From Budorcas taxicolor (lineage: Eukaryota > Chordata > Mammalia > Artiodactyla > Bovidae): a stretch of 64,000 bases of DNA. Shown here one piece after another: positions 31,438 to 43,276 of the stretch. The notes under the pieces are model-generated. The model was not told the DNA's origin, did no database searches, and saw nothing but the letters and a program-made list of their open reading frames with translations. The stretch lies in NCBI RefSeq assembly GCF_023091745.1, contig NC_068913.1:38012501-38076500 (forward strand). The letters are read 5' to 3'. The stretch's first letter is position 1. Each line of letters opens with the position of its first letter. Made by a program: the position numbers and the translations under genes.

Positions 31438-33009
31438 TTAATTTATTTTGTACCTATTGTATTTATTTTTTACATCTCTGTTTCATAGCCTTTTTCTTGG
31501 CTTTCCTTCATAGTATAGTCAAAATTGGGAAAAAAAAGATATATTTATTATAAGCGATAGTATTAAAATTCCCAGAAGCACAATTTTAAAACGAATTTTA
31601 AGCACCAGTCCTTTGGCAGACTGACAAGATATTGAAAGTTAAAAAGAGTAATATACCATCCTCATCCCTTTTCTCACTCTGGTAAGCAATAGCTCTTGGT
31701 TCTTTTAGGACTGGCAACATTCATTGTCAGTAGTTGTAACTTCAGCATATGTTATTGGAATTTCTTTCTGCTTAGGGCTTCTGCATGGTTGGACAACTAT
31801 TTGGTTTGGGTATTGTGATTAAGATGAATGTCACTTTGGCCATAAATTTTTTATAGAGACTTTGAGGGCCCAGGTTTACTACTTACTAAACTGTTCTAAA
31901 ACAAAGTGTGTATCCTTTGTAAGAATCACATCTTAGAAGAAAGTGTGATTCTTATAAAAATAATGCAAGTGATTTTAATAAAGGAACTACAGAAAAGGGA
32001 ACATATAATCTGTCCCCCTTTTCATGGTAACCCCATCTGTTGTAAATGAATAAAAGCACAAATTGGGTTTTATGCTGAACACTTTAAAGTCAGTAGTAGT
32101 TTCAGGTTATAAGAAAATGAAAACCAGAAGGAGACTTGCAAGTTATGCAGACCTATGTGCTTGAAGATTTAAATTTTTACCAGGTAACTATAGTGAAAAA
32201 AATGGTGAAAAAAAGCTGGCAAGTTAGAGAAAGCCTACTTCAGTATTACCAAGCACTCTGTACTTTGGAGTCAGTCTGCGAAGAAATATGAAGGCTAAAA
32301 GATGATATAAGAAAACTTATAAAGCTAAGTTTATTTTAATGACATTTTTATTCTTTGTTTCAGACTTTCTACATTTTTTGTTATTAAAATGCCCAGTCCT
32401 TTGTGAAATGATTATGCTTACAGTTCCTATTGCTGTTTGTTTTTTTTTTAAATTCTTACTTGTAACTTCTTATTTATCCAGACTACAAAAGTCAGTAACT
32501 GTGTATAGATGAATAGTCATTTTTGAAATTATACTGACAAGTGGAACGGCAATTTACTCATATAGAAGGGCTTTAACCAACGTGACACTCATGTTCTGGC
32601 AGAGCTAACATACCTGTTTGAGACTGGTAGACTAGATGTGAAATACAGAGCACGGAACATTGAACAGCTCAGCCCTGAGAAACTCAGGAATAGTAAAGGA
32701 AATGCATTTAAGAGCACTGTTGCCTCGGCCTAGAAAGCTCCTCAGTAAATCCTGACTCTTTGAAAGGTTCTCTCATTTGATATTTGGGTTCTTTGTTAAG
32801 TCTTCTGAGCTAGTGCCCTTTAGGGTAAGATCTACACCATAACACCACCGGAACATCTTCCTAGAGAGTGCAAGTTCTTTAAAAACAGTTTAGCTCAATA
32901 TGGACATTTATCAATTCACGTGTTGGCTGAGTCGGACTGAGTTTCTCTAACTCATTCTGCCTAATTTGGCTCTTGATTACGATTACCGTAGATTTTTTCC
33001 TATGTCTCA
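31438..33009. other. Unassigned 1.6 kb
   Basis: No gene or repeat recognised. Short complementary words around 31920-31960 ('gtaagaatcacatcttag' and 'gtgtgattcttataaa') could form a local hairpin. Confidence 0.45.
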
Positions 33010-33165
33010 TCTCATTTGGGAAAGAAGAAACTGGCCCCTATAGTTACTCTGGGCTCTCTTTGTTTGACTTGCTTTCTGCCAAGATAGAAGCAAGGCCTCT
33101 AAGTTCAGAAGGTGAACTAGGATTTATACTAAATTCTGACCTAATGCTTTTTTTCCTAATGACTT
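33010..33165 (-). repeat. MIR SINE, antisense (probable)
   Basis: Pieces in order: 'catttgggaaagaagaaact', 'gacttgctttctgccaagat', 'aaggtgaactaggatttata', 'ctaaattctgacctaatgct'. These match the antisense MIR core with substitutions. Confidence 0.55.
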
Positions 33166-33817
33166 AAGAGGATTAAAAAAAAAAAAAAAGACTGACTTTA
33201 TATTATGAAGATTCATGTATTATTATAGCTTTTAAAAGAGCTTCTCTCAAATATAGTAAATAATTTCAAAATTTTAAAAGAGAGTGTAAGACAAAAAAAA
33301 TTATTATTTTAAGAGTTTATTGGAGGGTTTCTCTGAAAAGGTTACTTACTTGTTTGCAAATTACCAAGAGGGGCTGTTTAATATGTGAAAAGACAGCATT
33401 CGTATATTTGCCTAGACTAGAGAGACTGGCCAAAGGTGAAAAAGAGAAAAGAAAGAAATAGTAACTTTTCTGCTAAGAAATATTCAGGTGTCTGGAATAT
33501 TATGAATTCAAAGAGATGGCTCTAAAGCTGCCAAATCTTTGTTTTGGGGGTTAAAGTAACAGATGTTAAGCTCTAAGTGAGACCTTTCACTGGTCCTCTT
33601 ATATTTTTGGTATCTTCTTCCTACCTAGCTCCAGGCTCAAGTCCTCTCCAGTGACCAATCCTTTCTTTCAACTTGCTTGGATGCTTTTTCTCTTTTAAAA
33701 ATTTGTGTCTAAGTCCTGGAACACTTGTAATGTACAGAGGCTGAAAGCAACAGAGTGGTTTCTTCTTTCTTTGAAAGTGATCTTATCTGTGATAGGCCAG
33801 CTCTGAAATGCTAAGGC
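33166..33817. other. Unassigned AT-rich sequence
   Basis: Begins with a poly-A run of about 15 bases near 33176-33189. Nothing else recognised. Confidence 0.5.
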
Positions 33818-34050
33818 CTTCTTACATTTTAAAGGGCTTCTCTGATAGCTCAGATGTAAAGAATCCACCTACAGTGCAGGAGATCTGGGTTCTTCGATTG
33901 GAGGATCCCCTGGAAAAGGAACAGCAACCCACTCCAGTATTCTTGCCTGGAGAATCCCATGGACAGAGGAGCTGGAGGGCTCTAGTATGTGGGGTTGCAA
34001 AGAGTTGGACACAACTGAATGACTAACAGTTTCACACTTCTTACATTTTA
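33818..34050 (+). mobile_element. Bov-tA SINE, sense, perfect 14-bp TSD
   Basis: Body 33832-34036: 'gggcttctctgatagctcag', 'gtgcaggagatctgggttct', 'ccactccagtattcttgcct', 'ggacacaactgaatgactaa'. The identical 14-mer cttcttacatttta flanks it at 33818-33831 and 34037-34050. The head is missing a few bases compared with the usual Bov-tA. Confidence 0.95.
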
Positions 34051-35950
34051 CTAATCACTTAGAGAGAATTTCATAAAAGAATCTTGTTCATAGATGAATT
34101 AAGCAAGGAATAAGCTAAATATATAAAGAAAAAAGGTTTGCCAAGAAGAATGAGAATCTATGTGGTAAATTAGGGGATACTGATTAAACAAGAGACAGTT
34201 CAGGGTTTTGAAGTCATGTAAACATTGGAATATGTCTTCTGTATCAGGGATGGAGAGCAATGTGTGAATACAGTAGTCTGTGCTGTTCTTCTCAATATTC
34301 TTTAAATAGTAGGTTGCATATGAAATGATGTTTGTTGTTTGTATTGCAGTGGAATAAACAGAATAATTTTGTCACGACTGTAGACATCCTTCTTAGATAT
34401 CTTAGGCACTACCCAACAGTTCCTGAACCTAAAGGATGAATGTGCATTCGTGTGTGTCTCTGTGTGTGTATGTCTCTCTGTGTTTCTGCATATGGGTACC
34501 AGTGTACCATTTTTGGCGTGCCAGTTGCAAAAGAGGATAGGCTTCCTGGAGCAGTTTCAATAGACTCTCAACGTGGACACATTTTAGGATTCCATATCCT
34601 AGAGAAACCTGTCTACCTATAGGATGGCCTTGGATACCTCTGTTTGTACATTTACCCAGCCTCAGAGACACATTGATGAGATGCTGCTTAAAACTAAGAC
34701 AGAAATAAGACCCTTTTAAAAGGCTAAGTTATAGATTTTTGAGTTAAATGATTAATGTGTTAATATAAGTTAGATTATCATCAATTCTGTGAATAAAAGC
34801 AGCAGTTGCTTTTGTGGTACTGACAGTCTATAATCAAGCGAATAAATAAAATAATTTCTGAGAATGAAAAGCTCTTGGAATAAAATAAAGCAGAGGCATT
34901 CGGAGGCAATGGAGGTTGGGAGGCTTCCGACTGAACCATTGCAACAAGCTTGCCTTAAGGTCTGCTGAGCCCTGCATGCTACAGAGAATCTATGCTCCTA
35001 TCTGGGAAATTGCATTCCAGCTCAGGGCACAGCAAACACCAGGTGGGGGGTAAGCTCCACATATTTGATGAACAGAAAGAAGGTTAATGTGGCCAGCAGG
35101 TAATGAGATGGAGAATAAGAGGAAAGAGATGAGGTGAGAAAAATAGCTGGGGGCACATCCCCTAGAGGCAAGGTAGCCAGAAATTAAAGAATTTGAAATT
35201 GTAAATCAGCATGATATGATTTGCATGTTTAAATGATCATTGTGTGAAAAGTATATTTCAGAGAAACATGGGTAGAATCCAAGACTACATAGAAGACTAA
35301 CATAGCAAATTAGGCAAAAAAAACAAAAAACAAAAAAAACAAAACAGTTTGAAACAACATGAAATGAAGAAAATTAAATTCTAGCTGTATTTTGGAGAAA
35401 GCATCTTTCCAGAACCAAAAAATTAAAATTGTTAACATCCAAAGTTGATTATATCTGCTTAATTACATCACCAGAGACTGATATATAAAATTAGAATGCT
35501 ACCTTTTTAAGAAGGAAGATAGCTGTCAAAATAGTCTGTCTTTGTATGAAAACAAAAACAAAAGAACTTGGGAAGCAAACAATAATTAGGTTGAATGGAA
35601 GGTAGATCAGTACTTGCATAGATTCTGACATTGTTGTCCTTTACATCTTTTCTTAAATGGTTTAAAAATTGACAAGTCCAATTTGGTGGATTTAAAATAT
35701 ACAGTCTGGTCACAATGGTCTTCTCTTTATTTGAGAATTGTTCTCTCTCTTTAAATAGAACTTGTTTCTCTTTTCTAACCCACTTATGATATGACCCATT
35801 ATGACTCCAAGTCCAATTCTGAGAATACACCATTCTCATTATGGACATATTCCTGGTGAATATAGCCTAGTAGAATGCTTCTTGATATTTTAGCTGAAAA
35901 TGATATTAGGAAAAAGTAAATTTCATCTCTTCAATAAAATGAAACATAGT
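34051..35950. other. Unassigned 1.9 kb with simple-sequence patches
   Basis: A GT/CT-rich cryptic repeat lies at about 34441-34490 and an A-rich stretch with single C's at 35315-35344. The minus-strand frame 35507-35848 (113 codons) is the longest open frame outside a repeat here, but it is low in complexity, begins in AT-rich DNA and shows no recognisable domain. I do not call it a gene. Confidence 0.45.
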
Positions 35951-36238
35951 AAACACCAAAAGGATAAGGCAATGGCACCCCGTTCCAGTACTCTTGCCTG
36001 GAAAATCCCATGGATGGAGGAGCCTCGTGGGCTGCAGTCCATGGAGTCGCTAAGAGTCAGGCACAACTGAACGACTTCACTTTCACTTTTCACTTTCATG
36101 CATTGGAGAAGGAAATGGCAACCCACTCCAGTGTTCTTGCCTGGAGAATCCCAGGGGTTGGGGAGCCTGGTGGGCTGCCATCTATGGGGTCGCACAGAGT
36201 CAGACACGACTGAAGTGACTTAGCAGCAAACACCAAAA
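35951..36238 (+). mobile_element. Bov-A2 SINE dimer, sense, perfect 11-bp TSD
   Basis: Two half units joined by the 'cactttcacttttcactttc' linker, ending 'gactgaagtgacttagcagc'. Flanking aaacaccaaaa is identical at 35951-35961 and 36228-36238. Close similarity to the copies at 19904 and 40687 points to recent activity. Confidence 0.95.
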
Positions 36239-36405
36239 ATATATTCAAAAAAGCCTAGTGTTACATCCCAAATACAGTGGGTAGAACGCAGAATCTAATG
36301 TAGATATCATGAAGGATGCACTGAGAATCAGTGAAGGAAATGCTGCTGGAACCAAAAATGTGCATGTCATAAAACATAAAGCAACTATTTTTATAACTAT
36401 ATTAC

Positions 36406-36832
36406 TCATTGTTTCAGTTCAGTCAGTTCAGTTGCTCAGTCATGTCCGACTCTTTGCAACCCCATGAATCGCAGCACGCCAGGCCTCCCTGTCCATCGCC
36501 AACTCCAAGAGTTCACTCTGACCCATGTCCATCGAGTCAGTGATGCCATCCAGCCATCTCATCCTCTGTTGTCCCCTTCTCCTCCTGCCCCAATCCCTCC
36601 CAGCATAAGAGTCTTTTCCAATGAGTCAACTCTTCACATGAGGTGGCCAAAGTATTGGAGTTTCAGCTTTAACATCAGTCCTTCCAAAGAACACCCAGGA
36701 CTGTTCTCCTTCAGAATGGACTGGATCTCCTTGCAGTCCAAGGGACTCTCAAGAGTCTTCTCCAACACCACAGTTCAAAAGCATCAATTCTTCAGCACTC
36801 AGCCTTCTTCACATTGTTCACATTCATTGTTT
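36406..36832 (-). mobile_element. BovB 3' end, antisense, 5'-truncated
   Basis: About 400 bp of BovB terminus in antisense (36415-36813), starting 'cagttcagtcagttcagttg' and running to 'cagcactcagccttcttcac'. The minus strand covers the C-terminal coding end. tcattgttt occurs on both sides (36406-36414 and 36824-36832), a plausible target-site duplication, although ten extra bases lie between the element and the right copy. Confidence 0.92.
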
Positions 36833-36997
36833 AGTGATTAGAAAATAATGTTTTATGTACTTTAGATCCACATTGGTAGTATATTTCTTACACAAACATG
36901 CTTTACTGTGTTGTTAAAAAATATTGGATGAGGATTTTGGTTTAATATGTAGCTCATTATAGTTTTTCCAACTTGATAAAAAATGAGTTCTCTAGTA

Positions 36998-37290
36998 GGC
37001 TGAATAACACCTTCCAAAGTATGTAAGTTTCTAATAGATGGAACCTGTAAATGTTACTTTATCTGTGAAAGAGGTCTTTGCAATTGTAATTACATTCATG
37101 AAAGAAGCAAGAAGTAGATTCTCCCCTAGAGCCTCTGGAGGGAGTGCAACTCTACCAACACCTTGTTTGTGGACCAGTAATACTGATTTCAGGTTTCTGG
37201 TCTCCAGGGCTGTGAGAAGATATTTCTGTTGTTTTATGCCACCCAGTTTGTGAGAACTTGTCACGATGGCTACATGAAAATAATACAAGT
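36998..37290 (+). repeat. MLT1-like (ERVL-MaLR) LTR, sense
   Basis: The 3' half is recognisable: 'ggtctccagggctgtgagaa', 'gatatttctgttgttttatg', 'ccacccagtttgtgagaact', 'aaaataata'. The 5' part has 'ggctgaataacaccttccaa' and 'gtaattacattcatgaaaga'. This is an old LTR of a non-autonomous retrovirus-like element. No internal genes are seen. Confidence 0.7.
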
Positions 37291-39029
37291 CCACAGTTAG
37301 CATTTTCATAAAGAATCTGAATTTTCAGAAATGGATTTCTGATGTCAAGTAAATGATGTGATATATGTATTTCTCAGTTTCTTGGATAAAAGCCTCCTTT
37401 TGTAGCATATATACCTTTTATGTACCCTATATTGTGATTAAATTTAGCCATAATTGCTTACTCTGCATTCAAAAATGAACCGATACAACTTTCTCCTGTT
37501 GTGACCACTTGTTTAAACCTTTGACCTTGTGTTTCTCCAGGCCTCTGATTTTGTTCCTAACCCACTGCCTCTACCACTTTAACTACCTGGCTGGAGGTAG
37601 AGGGGGTTATATATTGAAGACCAGAGCTTTAGGATATGTAGAACAGAAATCTAGTCACAAATTATCTATGACTTGACAATAAGTCACCTAAAGTTTGATT
37701 ATTTTATAACAAACAAAGCATTTATGATGAAGAATAGTCCCGTCTTGCTGTAATGTGTTGCCCAAGTATAATTTTCAAAATGTTAAAGACACGATTTTCA
37801 TGCAAATATAAAATCAGTGCATATTAAAGATATTCCTTGAGTATCACTGTCTTCCCCATTACCCCATGGCCAACTTGGGTCCTTCTTGGGTCACACTGGT
37901 TTGGAATATGTTGTCTTTCAACCCTGTTTTGGCCTGTCCATACATGTAATTTCTGCTAGTGGCCCCTCTCACTCTGCTGATTCCTCATACAACAATTGCT
38001 ACATTTGGAGTTATCTTTTCCACCTAGCGCAGGTCGATTGTATCTCAATCAAACAAAATTAATTTGCACTGCTGTAGACAGGAATTCTTTGCATTGATTA
38101 AAGGTGAGAATCATTTACAGTGTTATCAGTTTTCTACCAGTTAATCTCACCCCACGGAACTATAAAACAGCTTAGACAATAGTCACACACACCCACAGAA
38201 TCAGATACTCTCTGAGGGTCAATTCTATAACACCCAACACTTCATGAAAAGGATACTCAGTAATCTCTTCGGTAAATTGTCCCAAGTATTATTGATTTAC
38301 TGTGCTGTCACCTGTGGTTAAATATGACTCTGAGTATTGCCACTCACTTTTGTCACCACTCTTGGTCTATTTGTTTCTGTCTCATTACGGTGGCCCACCC
38401 CCATTATTGGAATAGATCCAGAACTCTCCACCCTCAAAATGTCGGCCCAGTCTCATACTGCATCCAGAGAGTGTACCCCTCTTCGCCTCAAATCAGAGAC
38501 CTACAGTATCCTGGACTGTAATTAACCTCTTCCCAGGATTATAAACACTAGGAAAATCCTATTCTCACAAACTGTGGTATGGCTTTCCTGGTGGACCTGA
38601 GAAGGCAGTCACCTTAGCACAGGATGCTGCTGTGGCATCAGCAGGGCAGCGCAGCAGTTCGCACAGGCAGCCCCTTCCTCACGTAGTCAGCATGAAATGC
38701 ACTAGCTGTAGAAAACTCTGTTCTACACTGCCATTGGGAAGTGGCAAAGAAAGTCAGTGTCGATGTTTTGGATGACAGGAGAGCAGAGCTACACTCCCCT
38801 TAAATAGGAATTCTACATTGACATACTATAAATGAAAAGGGGTGATTCGTTTTCATGATCATGGTCTAGTGAGGGTCACAATAAATGGACCATACATTAA
38901 CAGGAAAAAAAATATTTAACAATAGTTCCCCCAAAGAGGGGAATAGAGTAAATGATTTCCTAAACTAAGTAATAGATTAAAAAAGAGTAAAAATTGGTTT
39001 GTATATTTAAGTGAGTAATAGTATTAATA
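37291..39029. other. Unassigned 1.7 kb, less AT-rich at 37850-38780
   Basis: Composition rises compared with the surroundings between about 37850 and 38780. Overlapping plus-strand frames at 38324-38521 and 38337-38525 carry no domain. It could be a diverged retroviral or pseudogene remnant; nothing can be named. Confidence 0.4.
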
Positions 39030-39160
39030 TCCAAGCTGACATCACCACTTACTTGCTAGGTGACACTGGGTCAATTATATAATCTTTCTGAGCTTCAGTT
39101 ACTTCATCTTTGAAATAAGCATTTACTCATAGGATTAGATGATGCCCTTGAAATAGATAG
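39030..39160 (+). repeat. MIR SINE, sense
   Basis: Clear MIR core: 'catcaccacttacttgctag', 'gtgacactgggtcaattata', 'ctgagcttcagttacttcat', 'catttactcataggattaga'. Confidence 0.85.
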
Positions 39161-40686
39161 GATGGGTTATAGAATACTGCAAACTAATACTGTTTGTTAC
39201 TGCTGCTACTACTTTTTCTCATCTTCCTCCTCCTATTACTATATCAAATATTTTATATTCTCAAGGTGTTTACTATTAGATGCACTTATTGAAATAATGG
39301 AATTAGGTGCAAAAGGGAATCCAATTAAGGCAAGCCAAGCAATCTAAAAGAATATTTGTCTTATCAGAAATAAGATGTTAGAGCTCTTTAAAAGTGCTAA
39401 GACTTAATTATACCATAAACAAACAATTTAAATGACAGAATTCTTAACCTGAAGTTGAGATTGCAGTAATGGAGCTGTCAAATTTAAACTTTTGAGACAC
39501 TAGCACTAGTACATAAAAACCAGTATTATTAAGGAGTCTGTTGAAAACCATTCTTGATATTCTTCTACCATAAATACCTAAAAAAGAAGCACTTGTCCTT
39601 CCTGAGTCATACTAAATACTTGATAGTTGTTAAATGAGTTATCTAAACTCCTAGAATACCATGGAAGCAATTATTACAAAAGAAAGAAAAGGATCATTTC
39701 ATTTGCTTTTGACTTAAAAAAAAAATCCTTAATCTTGTTCCAAGTACAGTCATTAAGAGCAAGAAAATATATCAAGGGAGAAAATAGATGCAAAAACATA
39801 TTAAAGTAATTAGACCATTTGATGGCTTCAATTAATAATTATGCAGTATATGGGAGTATCCATCATCTGGTTTCTAACCCATTAGTAATGACCTAGTTTT
39901 GATACTCCCTTTTGCCCTTCTGTTTCCTTCACTTTTCCTCACAGGGTTTTATACTTATAGCACTGGCAAGGTAACTTCTTTTCACAGTTTTTGTACCAGC
40001 TAACTGGAAAATATTTCTGAACTTGAATGCTGATACCTACTATGTTGTAACATTCAGTACAAAGTATTTAATTTTTTGAAGATATCCTATTTGCTGAACT
40101 TTAAAACGTTTCCAAACTCCCTCAACTGCTTCTGACTTGAACATGTAAATTCATCATTGATTCCCTCATACTAGATTCAGTATTTAACTTTTACTTAAGT
40201 CATTAAATAGGGAAAAAAATAAGAATGAATACACAAGTGTGATTTGATTTTTTAAATCAAAGTAACTTTTAAGATTCATTTGAATTTCAGTTTTGCTGGC
40301 TACACTGCCATTTGAAGTGATCTAAACTTGTGGTTTCTTTAACCATTTTCTTAATGGTAAGAAATATTAAGTGAGATCACAAAAAAGTTCTACCCACTTA
40401 AGGGCCTGGAGAAGACTGATAATAATTGTCAATAGAATAGATTTTCAGAGAGCCTACATAACAGAGGAGGGATCTAATGTACATTATTTTTTCATTTAAA
40501 GTAATTCTATAAATTATATAATTATGATTGTTTTAGAAATGAGCATTCCAATTCTACTGCTAAATCTAAATTCAGAGTCTGTTTTAGTTTTATTCCACCA
40601 AACTATTCCCTATCATGGAGGCAGGAATAAAGAAGTGCAAATAGAACAAATATATTGTGTGTCAAAAGCGACAAAAAAGAAGGAAT
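39161..40686. other. Unassigned 1.5 kb
   Basis: AT-rich sequence; a CTCC/CTACT-rich patch at about 39195-39245. No gene or repeat recognised. Confidence 0.5.
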
Positions 40687-40981
40687 ATATGGGTACAACG
40701 GACAAGGCAATGGCACCCCACTCCAGCACTCTTGCCTGGAAAATCCCATGGAAGGAGGAGCCTGGTGGGCCACAGTCCATGGGGTCGTTAAGAGTCAGAC
40801 ACGACTGAGTGGCTTCACTTTCACTTTTCACTTTCATGCATTGGAGAAGGAAATGGCAACCCACTCCAGTGTTCTTGCCTGAAGAATCCCAGGGACGGCG
40901 GAGCCTGGTGGGCTGCCATCTATGGGGTCGCACAGAGTTGGACACGACTGAAACGACTTAGCAGCAGCATATGGGTACAAC
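40687..40981 (+). mobile_element. Bov-A2 SINE dimer, sense, perfect 13-bp TSD
   Basis: Body 40700-40968: 'caaggcaatggcaccccact', linker 'cactttcacttttcactttc', second unit 'ggagaaggaaatggcaaccc' and the end 'gacttagcagcagc'. Flanking atatgggtacaac is identical at 40687-40699 and 40969-40981. The open frames 40524-40808 and 40613-40945 (minus) that cross it are not genes. Confidence 0.95.
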
Positions 40982-41056
40982 AAAAAATGAAATGGATAAT
41001 GACTAGTATTACCTATTGAGAAGTAGTGACTCAGAACTTTGAAAAAACATAAACTT

Positions 41057-41853
41057 ACCTGGAAGGCTACTTCCCTTATGGCAGAAAGTGAAGAAGAACT
41101 AAAAAGCCTCTGGATGAAAGTGAAAGAAGAGAGTGAAAAAGTTGGCTTAAAGCTCAACATTCAGAAAGCCATGATCATGACATGCAGTCCTATCACTTCA
41201 TGGCAAATAGATGGGGAAACAGTGGAAACAGTGGCTAACTTTATTTTGGGGGGCTCCAAAATCACTGCAGATGGTGACTGCAGCCATGAAATTAAAAGAC
41301 GTTTGCTCCTTGGAAGGAAAGTTATGACAAACTAGATAGCATATTACAAAGCAGAGACATTACTTTGCCAACAAAGGTCCATCTAGTCAAGGCTATGGTT
41401 TTTCCAGTGGTCATGTATGGATGTGAGAGTTGGACTATAAAGAAAGCTGAGCTCTGAAGAATTGACGCCTTTGAATTATGGTGTTGGAGAAGACTCTTGA
41501 GAGTCCCTTGAACAGCAGAGATCCAACCAGTCCATCCTAAAGGAAATCAATACTGAATATTCATTGGAAGAACTGATATTGAAGCTGAAACTCCAATACT
41601 TTGGCCACCTGATGCAAAGAGCTGACTCATTTGAAAAGACCCTGATGCTGGGATAGATTGAGGGCAGGAGAAGGGGACGACAGAGGATGAGATGGTTGAA
41701 TGGCATCACCGACTCAATGGACATGAGTTTGAGTAAACTCTGGGAGATGGTGATCGACAGGGAGGCCTGGCGTACTACAGTCCATGGAGTTGCAAAGAGT
41801 CAGACACAACTGAGCAACTGAACTGAACTAAACTGAACTGAACCTGGAAGGCT
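41057..41853 (+). mobile_element. BovB 3' end, sense, perfect 12-bp TSD
   Basis: Body 41069-41841, 773 bp. It begins inside the reverse transcriptase, just after the YADD box ('atggcagaaagtgaagaaga'), and contains the frame 41039-41335 (KVKEESEKVGLKLNIQKAMI; GGSKITADGDCSHEIKRRLL). It ends with CTGAACTGAA-type repeats. acctggaaggct is perfect at 41057-41068 and 41842-41853. This shows directly that a 5'-truncated BovB was inserted with a duplication at this site. Confidence 0.95.
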
Positions 41854-42050
41854 GTGCTGTGCTTTGCCACTCAGTCATGTCCAGCTCTTTGAGACCCTAT
41901 GGACTGCAGCCTGCCAGGCTCCTCTGTTCATGGAACTCTCCAGGCAAGAATACTGGAGTGGCTTGCCATGCCCTCCTACAGGGGATCTTTCCAACCCAGG
42001 GATCAAACCCAGGTCTCCAGCATTGTAGGCAGATTCTTTATACTTCATGG
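41854..42050 (-). mobile_element. Bov-tA SINE, antisense, incomplete
   Basis: Antisense order: a GTGCT tail repeat, 'cactcagtcatgtccagctc', 'ccaggcaagaatactggagt', 'ggggatctttccaacccagg', 'aggcagattcttta'. The tRNA-derived head is broken off after 'cttta' at about 42040. It begins directly after the right duplication of the BovB at 41057. Confidence 0.88.
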
Positions 42051-42065
42051 GAGAGGTAATCTTTT

Positions 42066-42150
42066 ATTTTTGCCAGAGGAGCCTGGCAGTCCATAGGGTC
42101 ATAAAAGAGCCCAATATGACTTATCGATTAAATAACAACAACAACAAAAC
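42066..42150 (+). mobile_element. Bov-tA 3' end, sense
   Basis: 'gccagaggagcctggcagtc', 'catagggtcataaaagagcc' and a (CAA)n tail are the last 80 bp of a Bov-tA. Together with the antisense piece ending at about 42050 it forms a short inverted pair. Confidence 0.8.
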
Positions 42151-43156
42151 ATATGTGTTGTTTGTAATTGTGATGGCACCTCATAAATATACCCTCACAG
42201 ATTTAAATATCTTTTAAGATCATATATTTTACTTTTGTTGTATGTTAAAGCCATATTTTAATAATTATTTGAGTTTCAATAAATGTTTTGTTAATATTAA
42301 AACAATATCTTAGTGAACAAGGTGAAATTGTTCTGGAAAGATACTAGTTCATCTTTCATGGGTTTTACTCTACTATAAGCTGTTCTCTAAACTATCAATA
42401 CAATTATTCCAAGTAGGATTTAAGATTAGGGATATTTTGTGTCCACTTTTGTAATAAGCATTTGAACACTTAAAAAATAAGTCTTTCATACTGTTGTCAC
42501 TGATGTTTGATTTCATGTAACATTCAGAGGCTTCTGTGTACAGATGTGATAAATTCTGAAAACACTAAAGTATGGTTGGGCTAATTTCAACTGTTCTGTG
42601 TACTTGAATCTTTTAATCGTTTTTTAAAATTGTATGATTTATGGCAACCCAAACTCAAATTATATGTTGGGTCTTTCTTGATAAACTTGGTTTTGTGTAA
42701 AAATAAGCCATTAACTAAGTCTCTTTAAGAATATGATAGAAAAATTAGAAATCTTGAATGACCAACTTGCCACCAAATTCTCACTTTAGTTAATCTTTAA
42801 AGTACGTTTTTTTGAATGAATCAGACTTGCATGCATTTGGTTATCATGAGACAATAAAACTACCTAGTGATTTGAAAACTTAGCTTCTGACCTTAATGAA
42901 AAGATGTTGAACTTGGTATAGTTGAAATACACTGAGGCTCCTTGACCGTAGGTCCCAACAGATAGATAGCTTCTGAAAAGTTCCTCCGTTTTCTGAAGAC
43001 TTCTTATAAACATTTATATAGCAATCATTCTGGAATTTTAAATGATAAATAGGTAAATAAAACTTCATTTTGCCTTTGAAAATTGTACCATTTTCAAGTG
43101 TTTTCCTTTTCCCATTTGTTTGGAGCCTTTCATTACTTCATTTACTCCTCATTGCT
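42151..43156. other. Unassigned 1.0 kb
   Basis: AT-rich. No gene or repeat recognised. Confidence 0.5.
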
Positions 43157-43276
43157 GGTGCTGCTGCTGCTAAGTCGCTTCAGTCGTGTCTGACTCTGTG
43201 CGACCCCATAGACAGCAGCCCACCAGGCTCCTCCGTCCGTGGGATTTTCCAGGCAGGAGCACTGGAGTGGGGTTAT
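43157..43276 (-). mobile_element. Bov-A-type SINE monomer, antisense
   Basis: (GCT)n tail at 43160-43172, 'aagtcgcttcagtcgtgtct', 'ccaccaggctcctccgtccg', 'ttttccaggcaggagcactg', then lost at 'ggagtggg'. A short single unit with few CpG losses (several 'cg' retained), so fairly young. Confidence 0.88.

Noticed and set aside
35507..35848. 113-codon minus-strand open frame
   Set aside because: No recognisable domain, AT-rich composition, no splice or promoter context; a frame of this length is possible by chance in 64 kb.
36010..36213. Short open frames inside SINEs (also 40655-40882, 21709-21984, 33808-34026, 46279-46509)
   Set aside because: The same peptide-like strings recur wherever Bov-A2 or Bov-tA occurs; they are chance translations of the SINE.
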